Shown here: piece after piece, positions 25,554-35,739 of the stretch | How positions within the stretch are numbered: the first letter of the stretch is position 1 | How the letters are laid out: every line of letters starts with the position of its first letter | Assembly (NCBI RefSeq): GCF_000620805.1 | Contig: NZ_KK211187.1 | Location: forward strand, 2,543,389 to 2,607,388 | Source: Exiguobacterium undae DSM 14481 | GTDB lineage: Bacteria; Bacillota; Bacilli; Exiguobacteriales; Exiguobacteriaceae | Length of the DNA: 64,000 nucleotides | Reading direction: 5' to 3' | Position numbers and translations under genes: made by a program | The notes under the pieces: generated by a model | What the model saw: only the letters and a program-made list of their open reading frames with translations | What the model was told of the DNA's origin: nothing | Databases searched by the model: none

Positions 25554-25588
25554 AAGACGATTCGCGCGATGCGAATCGTCTTTTTTTG
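25554..25588 (+). terminator. Terminator of tRNA-Gly
   Basis: Stem GACGATTCGC / GCGAATCGTC with 5-base loop and seven T's. A small CCCTC/GAGGG hairpin precedes it at 25541-25552. Confidence 0.92.
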
Positions 25589-25665
25589 TCCTTCGCGATA
25601 CAGGGCGCATCTTTTTGGGTATAGTCCGGTATAAAAGTTTCTACTTAGGAATGAGGAGGAGTCTT

Positions 25666-26475
25666 ATGATTCAGATGAAGATGCCCGGTGTAACGGTCTA
25701 TCAAAGCACGTTAATGAAAACGACTTCGACGTTGATTGAAACACCCGACTGTCTGATTGTCGTTGATCCAGGCTGGCTACCGGACGAAATCGCCACGATT
25801 CGCCGGGACGTCGAAATCATCCGGCACGACCGTCCTCTTTATATCGTTTATACGCACGCCCATTTCGATCACATATTAGGTGCTTACGCTTTCAAAGATG
25901 CGATTGCGATTGCCTCTCGTCGGTTCATCGATGTCGATCAAGCCGCCGCGCTGGAAGAAGTCCAGAATTTTAATGATGAATATTACATCGAATCCCCGGT
26001 CTTGTTTCCGAACATCACCCATGTCATCGATGAATCAGAAACCACTTTGACAATCGGTAAAACCAAGCTGATTTTTTTCCTGACACCGGGTCACGAAGCG
26101 ACACACCTGTCCTTTGTCGTCATGCCGCTCCACCTTCTGGTCTGCGGCGATTATGCGTCCGATGTTGAAATTCCATTGATTGAACATGATTCCAACGAAT
26201 ATTTGACGACGCTCGAACTGCTCGAATCGTTTATCTATGAATATGAAATCAAGTTACTGATTCCCGGTCATGGCCATATTTGTGACGTCCGGACTGAAAT
26301 GATTGAACGGCTCCACCTCAGCTATGACTATATCTTAGCCTTACGTGCCGGAAAGGAATCGAACTGGTCTCCGTCTTGGCAACGGACATCTTTCATGAGC
26401 CGCTTACACGAAAAAAACAAGCGCCAAGTCAAGAAAGAACAATCCGAACAACTCGCTCGACGACAGTATGACTAA
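25666..26475 (+). CDS. MBL-fold metallo-hydrolase
   Basis: A 269-residue metallo-beta-lactamase-fold protein. Metal motif H64-A-H66-F-D68-H69, later His in LTPGHEATH, Asp in VCGDYAS and a His in IPGHGHI complete the binuclear zinc site. ATG at 25666 is chosen as GAGGAGGAG lies just upstream. The fold covers glyoxalase II, thiolesterases and others; no substrate can be assigned. The C-terminal 50 residues are helical and basic. Confidence 0.85.
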   Translation: MIQMKMPGVTVYQSTLMKTTSTLIETPDCLIVVDPGWLPDEIATIRRDVEIIRHDRPLYIVYTHAHFDHILGAYAFKDAIAIASRRFIDVDQAAALEEVQNFNDEYYIESPVLFPNITHVIDESETTLTIGKTKLIFFLTPGHEATHLSFVVMPLHLLVCGDYASDVEIPLIEHDSNEYLTTLELLESFIYEYEIKLLIPGHGHICDVRTEMIERLHLSYDYILALRAGKESNWSPSWQRTSFMSRLHEKNKRQVKKEQSEQLARRQYD

Positions 26476-26526
26476 AAAAGAGACAGTGTCCACCGCTTCT
26501 GAAGCAATGGACACTGTCTCTTTTTG
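26474..26526. terminator. Bidirectional terminator, MBL hydrolase / arginine operon
   Basis: Stem AGAGACAGTGTCCA / TGGACACTGTCTCT with A-run and T-run flanks; it ends the arginine operon on the minus strand. Confidence 0.93.
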
Positions 26527-27468
26527 TCACGGTGTGGTCCCGATTAATTCCAACATCAAGGCTTTTTGGGCATGCAGACGATTTTCTGCTTGATCAAATA
26601 CAACAGAATGTGGACCATCAATAACTTCTGCTGTCACTTCTTCTCCCCGGTGTGCCGGGAGACAATGGAGGAAGATGACGTCGGCAGCGGCCACATCCAG
26701 CAACGGTTGATTGACTTGATAGCCTGAGAACGCCGCCAGTCGTTGCGCTGTCTCCTCTTCTTGCCCCATACTCGCAAAGACATCACTGTAGATGATATCC
26801 GCTCCCGTTGCGGCTTGAACCGGATCCGTGTACTGTTCGATTTTCCCGCCTGTTGCTTGCGCCAAGCGGTTCGCCTCGGCGACAATCGTTGCGTCCGGTG
26901 CATACGCGGCTGGACTGCAAATCCGGACTGTCATTCCACTTAAAGCCCCGCCAATCAACAACGAGTGAGCCATGTTGTTTCCGTCCCCGATATAGGTCAG
27001 TACTTTCCCGGCTCGTTTTCCGAAATGTTCTTCAATCGTGAGTAAATCGGCTAAAACTTGGCACGGGTGATGTAAATCCGTCAATCCATTGATGATTGGA
27101 ATCGTTCCGTGCTCCGCTAACGTTTTCACCGTCTCATGTGAAAACGTCCGAATCATCAGCGCATCGACATACCGACTCATCACTTGTATCGTGTCGCTTA
27201 ACGACTCTCCTCGTCCGATTTGCATATCTGATCCGTTCAAGACGATGGGATGCCCCCCTAACTCGATGACCCCGACTTCAAACGAAATCCGTGTCCGGGT
27301 AGAGGCCTTTTCGAACAACAACGCCACTTTTTTTCCACTCAGTGCCTCTTTATATGTCGCCGGCGTCTGTTTGACCGCTTTCGCCAACTCCAATAACTCG
27401 GTTAATCCCTCCGCCGTCAATTCTTCGAGCGTCAATAGATGCTGTAACTGCTGTTTTGTGTTCGTCAT
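26527..27468 (-). CDS. argF: Ornithine carbamoyltransferase
   Basis: A 313-residue transcarbamylase converting ornithine and carbamoyl phosphate to citrulline. Carbamoyl phosphate motif EKASTRTRISFE near residue 50, HPCQVLADL, and the ornithine-binding FLHCLPAHRGEE near 265. The start at 27468 follows AGGAGTTAATCC and overlaps the carB stop by 4 bp (ATGA); an in-frame upstream extension is rejected. Last gene of the arginine operon. Confidence 0.97.
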   Translation of the reverse strand: MTNTKQQLQHLLTLEELTAEGLTELLELAKAVKQTPATYKEALSGKKVALLFEKASTRTRISFEVGVIELGGHPIVLNGSDMQIGRGESLSDTIQVMSRYVDALMIRTFSHETVKTLAEHGTIPIINGLTDLHHPCQVLADLLTIEEHFGKRAGKVLTYIGDGNNMAHSLLIGGALSGMTVRICSPAAYAPDATIVAEANRLAQATGGKIEQYTDPVQAATGADIIYSDVFASMGQEEETAQRLAAFSGYQVNQPLLDVAAADVIFLHCLPAHRGEEVTAEVIDGPHSVVFDQAENRLHAQKALMLELIGTTP

Positions 27469-30400
27469 TGGATTAACTCCTTTCGTGTCGTCCATTCTGC
27501 TAATGGTTTGACAGGCAACATGTCGATTTCCTCCACACTGTCGAAATACTGCGCAAGGTGTTGTTCGGTAATGACGACGGCTCCCTTCGTCAGAGCCAGG
27601 GCACGTTGTGCTTGTTCGTCCTCACTGATCGAGAAGAAAACACGACACTGGTCAAAATCAGTTCCATCGTCTAGCGGTACGGCCTCCGTCCATCCTTCCG
27701 TCCCTTTACCGGCGATATGCAACGTTCGTGTCGTCAGCAACGTTTTTGTTGTCTCATCATGCGCAAAACGTTCTTTCGCCAATCCGTTTGGCGTCCACTG
27801 CAACGTTTCCCCGGTAGACCGCATGACGGGTCCTGTCATCGGGTCCACATGACGTAACTTCAACGTCGAGAAAACCGGAGTCTTCACCGCATGAAACGGT
27901 AAGCTCGTCCGTTTGGCCGGTAACGCATGAACACGTTGTCCGCTCGCTGCCTGGACTGCCCATTCGAGTAACGGTTGACCCGTGACTTTAGCGACAATCG
28001 GTAATGTCCGGGAAGCACGGGGGTTGATTTCTAAGACATACAGGCTTTGATCTTTGACGACGAACTGAATGTTAAAGGCTCCTTTATACGCCAGCTGTTG
28101 TCCGATGGCCTGCGCAATCGCTTCGATCTCATCCTGCAATGCCTGCGTCGCTGAAACCGGCGGCAGGATCATCGTCGAATCTCCGGAATGGACACCTGCA
28201 GCTTCAATCTGTTCCATGATGATCGGAACATATGTCATTGTCCCGTCAGAGATGCAGTCCACTTCGAACTCTTTCCCCTCGATATAGGCATCGACTAAAA
28301 TCGGAAATGCCAGTTCAGGTAACAATGCCTCTAAATCAGTGGCTGTTTTCAAGCGATGCATGCCTTTCCCGCCGATGACATACGACGGACGGATCATCAA
28401 CGGATAACCGAGTTGCATGATGACCGCGTTCAATTCTTCCTCGTTCGTGACCTCTTGACCGGGAATGTGTGCGATGTCCAGTCGGTCTAAAAATTGATAA
28501 AACCGCTCACGGTTTTCCATTTCATCAATCGTATCTGCCGTCGTGCCGAGCAGATGATAGCCGCGTTGTTCCAGTTCGGCGGCCAAGGCAATCGCTGTTT
28601 GTCCGCCAAACTGCACCAAGACGTCTTGACAGTTCTCCGCTTCGAGCACATGAACGACGTCTTCAATCGTCAACGGTTCCACATAGAGCCGGTCGGCGAC
28701 TTCAAAATCCGTCGAAACCGTTTCCGGATTGTTGTTGATCATAATCGTTTCATATCCGCTGTGTTGAAGCGCCCGAACGGCATGCACCGAACAATAATCA
28801 AACTCGATCCCTTGTCCGATGCGAATCGGACCCGCCCCAAGGACGGCGACCTTTTTATGATTGGATGGCGTGACCTCTGTCCGTCCTGACCAACTGCCGT
28901 AAAAATAAGGTGTCGGACTTGAAAATTCAGCAGCACACGTATCAATCATTTGAAATGCCGGTGCGATCCCGAATCCTTGACGCTGACCTTGCACCGATTC
29001 CACCGAGACACCCAATACGCCAGCGATTTGTTGGTCGGTAAACCCATGCCGTTTTGCTGTTAAAAGCGACTCTTCCGACGTCAGATCCAATGTATCTTGA
29101 ATCGTTAACAATCGTTCGAGGATCGTAATGAACAGCGGTTGAATCTGCGTCAATTCGACAATCTGTTGCGAGGTCGTTTCTTTTCGATCCAATAACGCAA
29201 GCAACGCAAGCAGACGGCGATCCGTGATCTGTTCCACTTCCTCCCAGAGTACCGTCGTGTCGGCTTGCTTCATCCAAGTCGGATAAAGCGGAGCCTGTTC
29301 AACGCCTGCACCGCGCCATGCTTTTTGTAAAGCTTCTTCGAGCGTCTTCCCCATCGCCATACTTTCCCCGGTCGCCTTCATCTGGGTTCCGAGACTGCGG
29401 TCGCTTTCCGGGAAGAGATCAAACGGAAAACAGGGGACTTTGGCTGTTACGTAGTCCATTGTAGGTTCAAAACTTGCCATCGTCTCCTTCGTCACAGGAT
29501 TGATGCAGTCATCCAAACGTTCACCGAGAGCAAGACGGGTCGCAAGTTTCGCAATCGGATAACCCGTTGCTTTCGAGGCGAGAGCCGAAGAACGGCTGAC
29601 CCGTGGATTTACCTCGATGACATAATACGTTTGTTCGGTCGGATGAATCGCAAATTGGATGTTACACCCTCCGACGACCCCGAGGGCGGAGACGATTTCT
29701 CGTGCTGCCGTTCGGAGCTGTTGATTCATCTGGTCGGAAATCGATTGAATGGGCGCAAATACAACCGAATCGCCGGTATGCACACCCACTGGATCAATAT
29801 TTTCCATGTTACAGACGATAATCGTCGTATCAAACGCATCACGCATCACTTCGTACTCAACTTCTTTATAACCGGCGATGCTGGCTTCGACGAGACATTG
29901 TGAAATCGGACTCGCCTGTAAGCCGTTTGCCGCAAGCAGACGGGCTTCTGCTTTTGTCTTGGCGATTCCGCCGCCCGTTCCCCCTAACGTAAAGGCCGGA
30001 CGAATGACAAGCGGAACACCACACGTTTCCATGAACTCCTCCAGTTCAGCCAATGTTTCGATTGTCTGACTCGTCGGGAGCGGTTGATTCAGTTCAAGCA
30101 TCCGCTGTTTAAAACGTTCGCGGTCTTCGCCATCACGAATCGTTTCGAGTGATGTGCCGAGCAGTTCCACTTGATACTGATCGAGCACACCGGCTTCTTC
30201 GAGCGATAGTGCCAGATTCAGGGCCGTTTGTCCGCCGACCGTCGCGAGCAGGTGGGTGGGACGTTCACGCTGGATGATGGCCGTGGCCTTCTCGAGGGTC
30301 ATCGCTTCGATATAGATATGGTCCGCCGTCGACGGATCCGTCATGATCGTAGCCGGATTCGAATTCATCAGCATGACCTCGCATCCCGCTTCCCGAAGTG

Positions 30401-30497
30401 TCTGACATGCCTGTGTCCCTGAATAGTCAAATTCCGCTGCTTGTCCGATCACGATCGGACCCGATCCGATGACCAGCACTTTTTTATGATCTTGCAT
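27465..30497 (-). CDS. carB: Carbamoyl-phosphate synthase large chain, arginine-linked
   Basis: 1010 residues: two ATP-grasp halves, each opening with a KVLVIGSGPIVIGQAAEFDYSG / KVAVLGAGPIRIGQGIEFDY motif, oligomerisation domain between, and a short C-terminal region. Typical PyrAB-type chains have about 1070 residues with a full MGS allosteric domain; here the final part after about residue 920 is short and poorly MGS-like, as in arginine-specific enzymes of Bacilli, so UMP control is unlikely (inference). Makes carbamoyl phosphate with the CarA glutaminase for the downstream ArgF. CarA and CarB genes overlap by 14 bp. Confidence 0.96.
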   Translation of the reverse strand: MQDHKKVLVIGSGPIVIGQAAEFDYSGTQACQTLREAGCEVMLMNSNPATIMTDPSTADHIYIEAMTLEKATAIIQRERPTHLLATVGGQTALNLALSLEEAGVLDQYQVELLGTSLETIRDGEDRERFKQRMLELNQPLPTSQTIETLAELEEFMETCGVPLVIRPAFTLGGTGGGIAKTKAEARLLAANGLQASPISQCLVEASIAGYKEVEYEVMRDAFDTTIIVCNMENIDPVGVHTGDSVVFAPIQSISDQMNQQLRTAAREIVSALGVVGGCNIQFAIHPTEQTYYVIEVNPRVSRSSALASKATGYPIAKLATRLALGERLDDCINPVTKETMASFEPTMDYVTAKVPCFPFDLFPESDRSLGTQMKATGESMAMGKTLEEALQKAWRGAGVEQAPLYPTWMKQADTTVLWEEVEQITDRRLLALLALLDRKETTSQQIVELTQIQPLFITILERLLTIQDTLDLTSEESLLTAKRHGFTDQQIAGVLGVSVESVQGQRQGFGIAPAFQMIDTCAAEFSSPTPYFYGSWSGRTEVTPSNHKKVAVLGAGPIRIGQGIEFDYCSVHAVRALQHSGYETIMINNNPETVSTDFEVADRLYVEPLTIEDVVHVLEAENCQDVLVQFGGQTAIALAAELEQRGYHLLGTTADTIDEMENRERFYQFLDRLDIAHIPGQEVTNEEELNAVIMQLGYPLMIRPSYVIGGKGMHRLKTATDLEALLPELAFPILVDAYIEGKEFEVDCISDGTMTYVPIIMEQIEAAGVHSGDSTMILPPVSATQALQDEIEAIAQAIGQQLAYKGAFNIQFVVKDQSLYVLEINPRASRTLPIVAKVTGQPLLEWAVQAASGQRVHALPAKRTSLPFHAVKTPVFSTLKLRHVDPMTGPVMRSTGETLQWTPNGLAKERFAHDETTKTLLTTRTLHIAGKGTEGWTEAVPLDDGTDFDQCRVFFSISEDEQAQRALALTKGAVVITEQHLAQYFDSVEEIDMLPVKPLAEWTTRKELIQ

Positions 30498-31539
30498 ACG
30501 CTACCTCCTGTTTCAAAATATTTGCTACGAATTGATCAAAAATCACCATCGCTTCGACAGGTCCGGGATGAGCTTCCGGATGGAACTGGACGGTCAAAAT
30601 CGGATAAGCCGGATGGAGCAGACCTTCGATTGAACCATCATTGATATGTTGATAAGCAGGAACAAGTTCAGACGCTTCGACACTTCTCGTTTGAACGACA
30701 TAGCCATGATTTTGTGAAGTCATGAAAACACGTCCTGTCGCGAGTTCCCGGACCGGATGATTCGCCCCGCGGTGACCGTGATGTTGCTTTTCGATTTGAC
30801 AACCAAAGGCTTTGGCAATGATTTGATGCCCCATACATATGCCGAGCGTCGGATACGATAATGCCAGTTGTTTGATGTCAGCAGTCAGGTGATCGAGTTG
30901 CACCGGGTCTCCCGGTCCATTGGAGAAGAGTAATCCGTCCGGTTTTAATTCCTCAATCACGGATTTCGGGGTATCAAACGGAACGACCGTCACTTTCATC
31001 CGACGCGCATTGAGCGCGTCAATCATCGATTTTTTCACACCGTAGTCTAGACAGACCACGTGTCCGTCCGCTTGATCCGTCTCATGAACCTGATGCGTTT
31101 TTGTCGAAACCATCGCAATCAAATTCGACGGTTGTGAAGACGATTGCTCGTTCAGCCCGATCGAGCCGACTTGATCACCGTGAGTACGCAGGTGATGGAC
31201 GAGAGCACGGGTGTCGACTTGACTGAGGACAGGAATGTCGGATGCTGCCAGCCAGTCGGCCAAATCCGATTTGGTTCCGTTATTCGCAAGCGTCTGAACG
31301 ACGACACCCGCCACTTGAATCTGCTGACTTTCTGAATCCGTCGCAGAAACACCGTATTGTCCGATCAACGGATAGGTAAAGACAATAATCTGTCCACGAT
31401 AGGAAGGATCGGTCAACACTTCCTGGTAACCGGTCATGCCGGTAAAAAAGACAACCTCTCCTTGAACCGATGCCGTTCCGGCCAGTTCCCCCGTATACAC
31501 CTGTCCATCTGCCAGTTGTAATGCTCCTGTTGTTTTCAC
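30484..31539 (-). CDS. carA: Carbamoyl-phosphate synthase small chain (glutaminase)
   Basis: 351 residues: N-terminal CPSase_sm_chain domain (GYQEVLTDPSYRGQIIVFTYP) and C-terminal class I glutamine amidotransferase with SNGPGDP, nucleophile Cys in GICMGHQ and the HPEAHPGP His-Glu pair. It feeds ammonia to CarB. GTG start at 31539 is chosen: AGGAGG lies 7 bases upstream, and GTGA overlaps the argD stop. The frame is open 57 codons further, but that stretch lies in argD antiframe and has no family similarity. Length matches Bacillus CarA (about 353). Confidence 0.96.
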   Translation of the reverse strand: MKTTGALQLADGQVYTGELAGTASVQGEVVFFTGMTGYQEVLTDPSYRGQIIVFTYPLIGQYGVSATDSESQQIQVAGVVVQTLANNGTKSDLADWLAASDIPVLSQVDTRALVHHLRTHGDQVGSIGLNEQSSSQPSNLIAMVSTKTHQVHETDQADGHVVCLDYGVKKSMIDALNARRMKVTVVPFDTPKSVIEELKPDGLLFSNGPGDPVQLDHLTADIKQLALSYPTLGICMGHQIIAKAFGCQIEKQHHGHRGANHPVRELATGRVFMTSQNHGYVVQTRSVEASELVPAYQHINDGSIEGLLHPAYPILTVQFHPEAHPGPVEAMVIFDQFVANILKQEVAYARS

Positions 31540-32678
31540 ATCATGACCTCCTGTTGGCATACTGATTTGATTTTTTCGATCGCCAGATCCAGTTCTGACT
31601 CCGTGACGAATAGTGACGGTAATAATCGAATGACATTCGGACCTGCACTGACAACGAGCAGTCCGGTTTGCTGAAGCGCTTGAATCAACGGTGCGACGGC
31701 TTGATGACATTCAATTCCGATCATCAGTCCACGACCACGCACTTCCCGAACCATCGTTCCTGGCAATTCACTTAACTGTGCCATCAGATATTTCCCTTTG
31801 TTCTGCACCTGTTGCATTTGCTCGTCCGGCAACAGCAATTCAAGCGTCGCTTCTGCCGCTGTCATGGCGAGCGGATTTCCGCCAAATGTTGAACCGTGTG
31901 TTCCCGGTGTGAACACCGTTGCCGCCTCAGCTGTCGTGATGAGTGCTCCGACCGGAAAGCCGCTTCCGAGTCCTTTGGCGACGGTGATGATATCCGGCTT
32001 CAGCGGTGTTTGTTCAAAGGCATATCGTGATCCCGTTCGTCCGATTCCGGTCTGAACTTCATCGACGACCACTTTGACGTCATATTTTTTCGTTTGTTCC
32101 ATCAAAGCCTGTAACCATTCATGTTCGGCCGGGATGACACCGCCTTCTCCTTGGATGACCTCGAGCCACACGGCAGCCGTCTGCTCACTGATCATGTCAA
32201 GGCTCTCAAAATCATTGAAGGTGAGATGCTTAAAATCCGGAACCATCGATCCAAAACCGTCTTTGATCTTCTCTTGCCCCGTCGCTCCCATCATCGCGAA
32301 TGTTCGACCGTGGAATGATTGACTGAATGTCAGAATCTCCGTTTTTTGTGTCCATTTTCGAATCAGCTTAAAGGCTCCTTCGTTCGCCTCTGTCCCGCTG
32401 TTACAGAAGAAGACGTGACTGAGGTGACTATCTTTTGTCAACAGCTCAGCGACACGTTCCTGCTTACTGCTGATGAACAGGTTCGATGTATGCCACAGTT
32501 TCCCGAGTTGTTCCGTTACTCGTTGTTGAACAAACGGATGGCGGTGTCCTGTGTTACAGACCGCAATACCCATCGTGAAATCGAGATAGCTTTGCCCTTT
32601 CGTATCCGTCACAAACGATCCTGAACCCTCAATCAACTCAATGTCATGACGCTGATACGTCGGTAGTAATGCGCTCAT
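31536..32678 (-). CDS. argD: Acetylornithine aminotransferase
   Basis: A 380-residue class III PLP aminotransferase for the fourth step of ornithine synthesis. FCNSGTEANEGAFKL (phosphate binding), VVDEVQTGIGRTG (Asp to the PLP ring) and the Schiff-base Lys in ITVAKGLGSGFPVGA are visible. Its first 35 bases overlap the 3' end of argB; GGAGGAG before the ATG lies inside argB. It overlaps carA by GTGA. Confidence 0.96.
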   Translation of the reverse strand: MSALLPTYQRHDIELIEGSGSFVTDTKGQSYLDFTMGIAVCNTGHRHPFVQQRVTEQLGKLWHTSNLFISSKQERVAELLTKDSHLSHVFFCNSGTEANEGAFKLIRKWTQKTEILTFSQSFHGRTFAMMGATGQEKIKDGFGSMVPDFKHLTFNDFESLDMISEQTAAVWLEVIQGEGGVIPAEHEWLQALMEQTKKYDVKVVVDEVQTGIGRTGSRYAFEQTPLKPDIITVAKGLGSGFPVGALITTAEAATVFTPGTHGSTFGGNPLAMTAAEATLELLLPDEQMQQVQNKGKYLMAQLSELPGTMVREVRGRGLMIGIECHQAVAPLIQALQQTGLLVVSAGPNVIRLLPSLFVTESELDLAIEKIKSVCQQEVMM

Positions 32679-33417
32679 TGTTCTCCTCCTTCACTTGAGT
32701 TCCGGGACTGGTCACGTCTTGTCCGAATCGAATCCGGACATGCTTGATTCCCTGTTTTGCCGCTTCGATGACAGCCATCGACTTCGGAATCATTCCTCCG
32801 TTAATTTCGTTTGATGCGAGTCCCGCTTCCAAATCGGCGACGGTCACTTCTGATTGCATCCGACCGTTCAGCTTGATGCCGGTCACATCGGTCAACAATT
32901 CAAACTCATCCACTTGCAGAGCGGTGGCTAAGGCAACGGCACACGTATCTCCGTTACAGTTTAACGTCCCTTCAGAACCGGTGATCAATGATGTAACGAC
33001 TGGAATGAACCCCGTTTGCATCAGAGTCTGAAACAGCTTTTCTTCGACGTGTACGACGTGTCCGACCGCACCGACGTCCGGCTGCCGTTCTCCCCGAATG
33101 CTCGCGCCGTCGATGCCTGTCAATCCGACGGCAGGTAACGCCTGTTGATTCAACTGGTAGACGATTTTAGACTGCACTTCGCCTCCGAGTACACGTTCCG
33201 CCCCGAGCAAAACGTCATCTGTCGTGACCCGGACCCCTTGTTCGAAGACGGATTCAATCTGTAACTGTTGGCAGTAGGCAGATAAGGCCGGTCCACCACC
33301 ATGCATGAAAATCAATTCGTTGTTCGCTTTCAACCATTCGGACCACTCCTCGTAATAACGGGGATCCAGTTGCTCCAATACACTGCCACCGAGTTTGATT
33401 AACTTTCGTTTCGTCAT
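32644..33417 (-). CDS. argB: Acetylglutamate kinase
   Basis: A 257-residue amino-acid kinase phosphorylating N-acetylglutamate. N-terminal KLGGSVLE and FMHGGGPALSAY, and EGTLNCNGDTCAVALA for nucleotide and substrate binding. Length near the usual 258, without the N-terminal helix of arginine-inhibited enzymes, in keeping with the linear-to-cyclic acetyl recycling by ArgJ. Overlaps argJ by 4 bp and argD by 35 bp. Confidence 0.96.
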   Translation of the reverse strand: MTKRKLIKLGGSVLEQLDPRYYEEWSEWLKANNELIFMHGGGPALSAYCQQLQIESVFEQGVRVTTDDVLLGAERVLGGEVQSKIVYQLNQQALPAVGLTGIDGASIRGERQPDVGAVGHVVHVEEKLFQTLMQTGFIPVVTSLITGSEGTLNCNGDTCAVALATALQVDEFELLTDVTGIKLNGRMQSEVTVADLEAGLASNEINGGMIPKSMAVIEAAKQGIKHVRIRFGQDVTSPGTQVKEENNERITTDVSAS

Positions 33418-34637
33418 GTCCGGTAACTCGCATTGATTTTAATGTAGTCGTACGTTAAGTCACATCCGAAAGCGTGTCCGCTTTTTGTCCCCTGATTCAA
33501 ATCCACTTCGATTTGAACGACATCTGCCGCAAGCTCAGCCGACGCTACCGTCTCGTCAAACCAGACCGGCATGCTTTGGCGGAGGACGGTTTGGGAGCCG
33601 ATCCGGATATCAATCTGACTGACATCAATCGGTTCATCGATACTGCCGATTGCAGCAACGATACGTCCCCAGTTTGCATCTTCTCCAAAAATCGCTGTTT
33701 TCACGAGCGAAGAACCTACGATTTGTTTGGCAATCTTTCGGGCAAGCAGCTCCTCGTTTGTGCCATTGACCTTGACTTCAATCAGTTTCGTCGCCCCTTC
33801 ACCGTCCCGTGCAATTTGTTTCGCCAGGTCCTGACAGACGCCCTCGACGGCCTGCTGGAACTGTTCGGCTTCTGTTGAATCCCGTTCGATTGATTGGGTT
33901 TGTGCCGCTCCGCTCGCGAGAATCATCACCATGTCATTCGTCGAACTGTCTCCGTCCACCGTGATGCAGTTGAACGTCCGGTTGACGGCTGTTTTTAAGA
34001 CCTCTTGGAGAAACACGCTGTCAATCGAAGCATCTGTCGTCAAAAATCCAAGCATTGTCGCCATGTTCGGATGAATCATACCGGACCCTTTAGCGACACC
34101 GCATACCGATACGACATCCCCGTTCAGCAGGATTTGTCGTCCGGCCGTTTTGGTCCCCGTGTCCGTCGTCAGAATGGCAGTCGCAAAGTCCTCCGCCTCG
34201 GTCTCTTTCGTATCAGGTTTCAGTTGTTCGATGCCTTGAAGTAGCGTGTCAATTGGAAGCGGTTGACCGATGATGCCGGTCGAGGCTATGACGACATGTT
34301 CCGGTGCCAGTTGAAATTGCTCGGCAACAGCTTGTTGTGAAGCATAGGCATGGGTTAATCCCAGTTCGCCTGTACAGGCATTGGCATTTCCACTGTTGAC
34401 CAAAACCGCATGCACTTTTCCGCCTGACGCCGCCATCGCTTCTTTCGTCACGGTGATCGGAGCCGCTTGGATTTGATTCGTCGTGTAGACAGCCGCCGCA
34501 GCCGCACCGCCTTCACACAACAGAAGTGCCAAATCCTTTCGTTTGCGTCTCAACCCGACATGGATCCCCGTTGCCTTGAATCCTTTTGGTGTCGTTACCG
34601 TCAATACTGGTGTCACTTGTACATTTAACATATTCAT
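33414..34637 (-). CDS. argJ: Ornithine acetyltransferase / N-acetylglutamate synthase
   Basis: A 407-residue ArgJ precursor. The self-cleavage site KGSGMIHPNMATML is at about residue 195, where the Thr of the beta chain is the nucleophile. It moves acetyl groups from N-acetylornithine to glutamate, closing the cycle. Whether it also uses acetyl-CoA cannot be told. Second gene of the operon, 8 bp after argC. Confidence 0.96.
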   Translation of the reverse strand: MNMLNVQVTPVLTVTTPKGFKATGIHVGLRRKRKDLALLLCEGGAAAAAVYTTNQIQAAPITVTKEAMAASGGKVHAVLVNSGNANACTGELGLTHAYASQQAVAEQFQLAPEHVVIASTGIIGQPLPIDTLLQGIEQLKPDTKETEAEDFATAILTTDTGTKTAGRQILLNGDVVSVCGVAKGSGMIHPNMATMLGFLTTDASIDSVFLQEVLKTAVNRTFNCITVDGDSSTNDMVMILASGAAQTQSIERDSTEAEQFQQAVEGVCQDLAKQIARDGEGATKLIEVKVNGTNEELLARKIAKQIVGSSLVKTAIFGEDANWGRIVAAIGSIDEPIDVSQIDIRIGSQTVLRQSMPVWFDETVASAELAADVVQIEVDLNQGTKSGHAFGCDLTYDYIKINASYRT

Positions 34638-34645
34638 GGTCCCTT

Positions 34646-35677
34646 CTATATAAAGAATGGCTGTTGCGTCAGTCCGAGTGTTTCGTCATACCCACTCATG
34701 ACATTGGCATTTTGAATCGCCTGTCCCGCAGCACCTTTTTGCATATTATCGAGTACAGATACGACCGTCAGCCGTCCTGTCCTCGTGTCCAGATACACGG
34801 ATAGATCACAATAGTTACTGCCGGCAGCCGATCTGATTTCCGGATCGGCCTGATTGATTCGAATAAACGACTCCTGTTGGTATCGCTCGCTGAACCATGC
34901 TTGCCATTCATGCTCTGTCTTCTCGACAAGCGGTTGTAACGTCATCGTTGCCATGATTCCTCGATTCAGCGGGACCAGATAGGTCGCAAGGGATACGACG
35001 ACCTTTTGACCGGTGATTTCTTCGACGACGGACTCGACTTCCGGAATGTGCTGATGACGATTCTGTTTGTACATCCGAACATTTTCATTCGATCGCACAT
35101 GGTGTGTCTGCTCCGTCAATGTTTTTCCGGCACCGGATAGTCCGGAGCTGGCGTGGATGATAATCTGATTCGGATCAATCATCTGTTGCTCAAGCAGGGG
35201 CAGTAAACCTAACAAGATTGCTGTGGCGTAACATCCCGGGTTCGCCACCAACCGACTGTTTTTGATGTCTTCCCGCTTCCACTCGGTCAATCCATATGTG
35301 GCTTGTGCCTGAATGGATGAATCGATGGCGTCGTGTGCATACCATGCCTCATACAATGTTTTCTCAAGACGCAGGTCTCCGCTCAAATCGATTGTCTTCC
35401 CGTCCCACTCGGTCAATTGTTTGAGGTATTCTGTCGATATACCGCTTGGTGTTGCGAGAAACAGAAGATCCGTTTCGACCTCCTTAATATGGGCCATCGA
35501 AAATTCCGTTAAGACGGGATACTGATTTTTATTCATGAAGCTGTATAATCGTTCTATCTTCTCATCTGTTTTCGAATCACTGATCAGCGAAACGATTTCC
35601 AGCTGAGGATGAAGCTCAATCAACCGTATAAGTTCAATCGCAGCATATCCTGTTGCGCCAACAATCGTACATCTCAT
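34646..35677 (-). CDS. argC: N-acetyl-gamma-glutamyl-phosphate reductase
   Basis: A 343-residue NADPH-dependent dehydrogenase. N-terminal Rossmann motif IVGATGYAAIELIRL, catalytic Cys in VANPGCYATAILLGL near residue 148, and SSGLSGAGKTLTE. First gene of the operon argC-J-B-D-carA-carB-F, the same order as in Bacillus subtilis. An ARG box and promoter lie upstream. Confidence 0.97.
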   Translation of the reverse strand: MRCTIVGATGYAAIELIRLIELHPQLEIVSLISDSKTDEKIERLYSFMNKNQYPVLTEFSMAHIKEVETDLLFLATPSGISTEYLKQLTEWDGKTIDLSGDLRLEKTLYEAWYAHDAIDSSIQAQATYGLTEWKREDIKNSRLVANPGCYATAILLGLLPLLEQQMIDPNQIIIHASSGLSGAGKTLTEQTHHVRSNENVRMYKQNRHQHIPEVESVVEEITGQKVVVSLATYLVPLNRGIMATMTLQPLVEKTEHEWQAWFSERYQQESFIRINQADPEIRSAAGSNYCDLSVYLDTRTGRLTVVSVLDNMQKGAAGQAIQNANVMSGYDETLGLTQQPFFI

Positions 35678-35739
35678 CTGAGGAACTCCTTTGAAATAAA
35701 TGATAAACCGATTTAAACATATGTATAATTATACTGTCA

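Noticed and set aside
31540..31710. 57-residue N-terminal extension of CarA
   Set aside because: It overlaps argD out of frame and has no family similarity; the GTG at 31539 has a perfect ribosome site and coupling.
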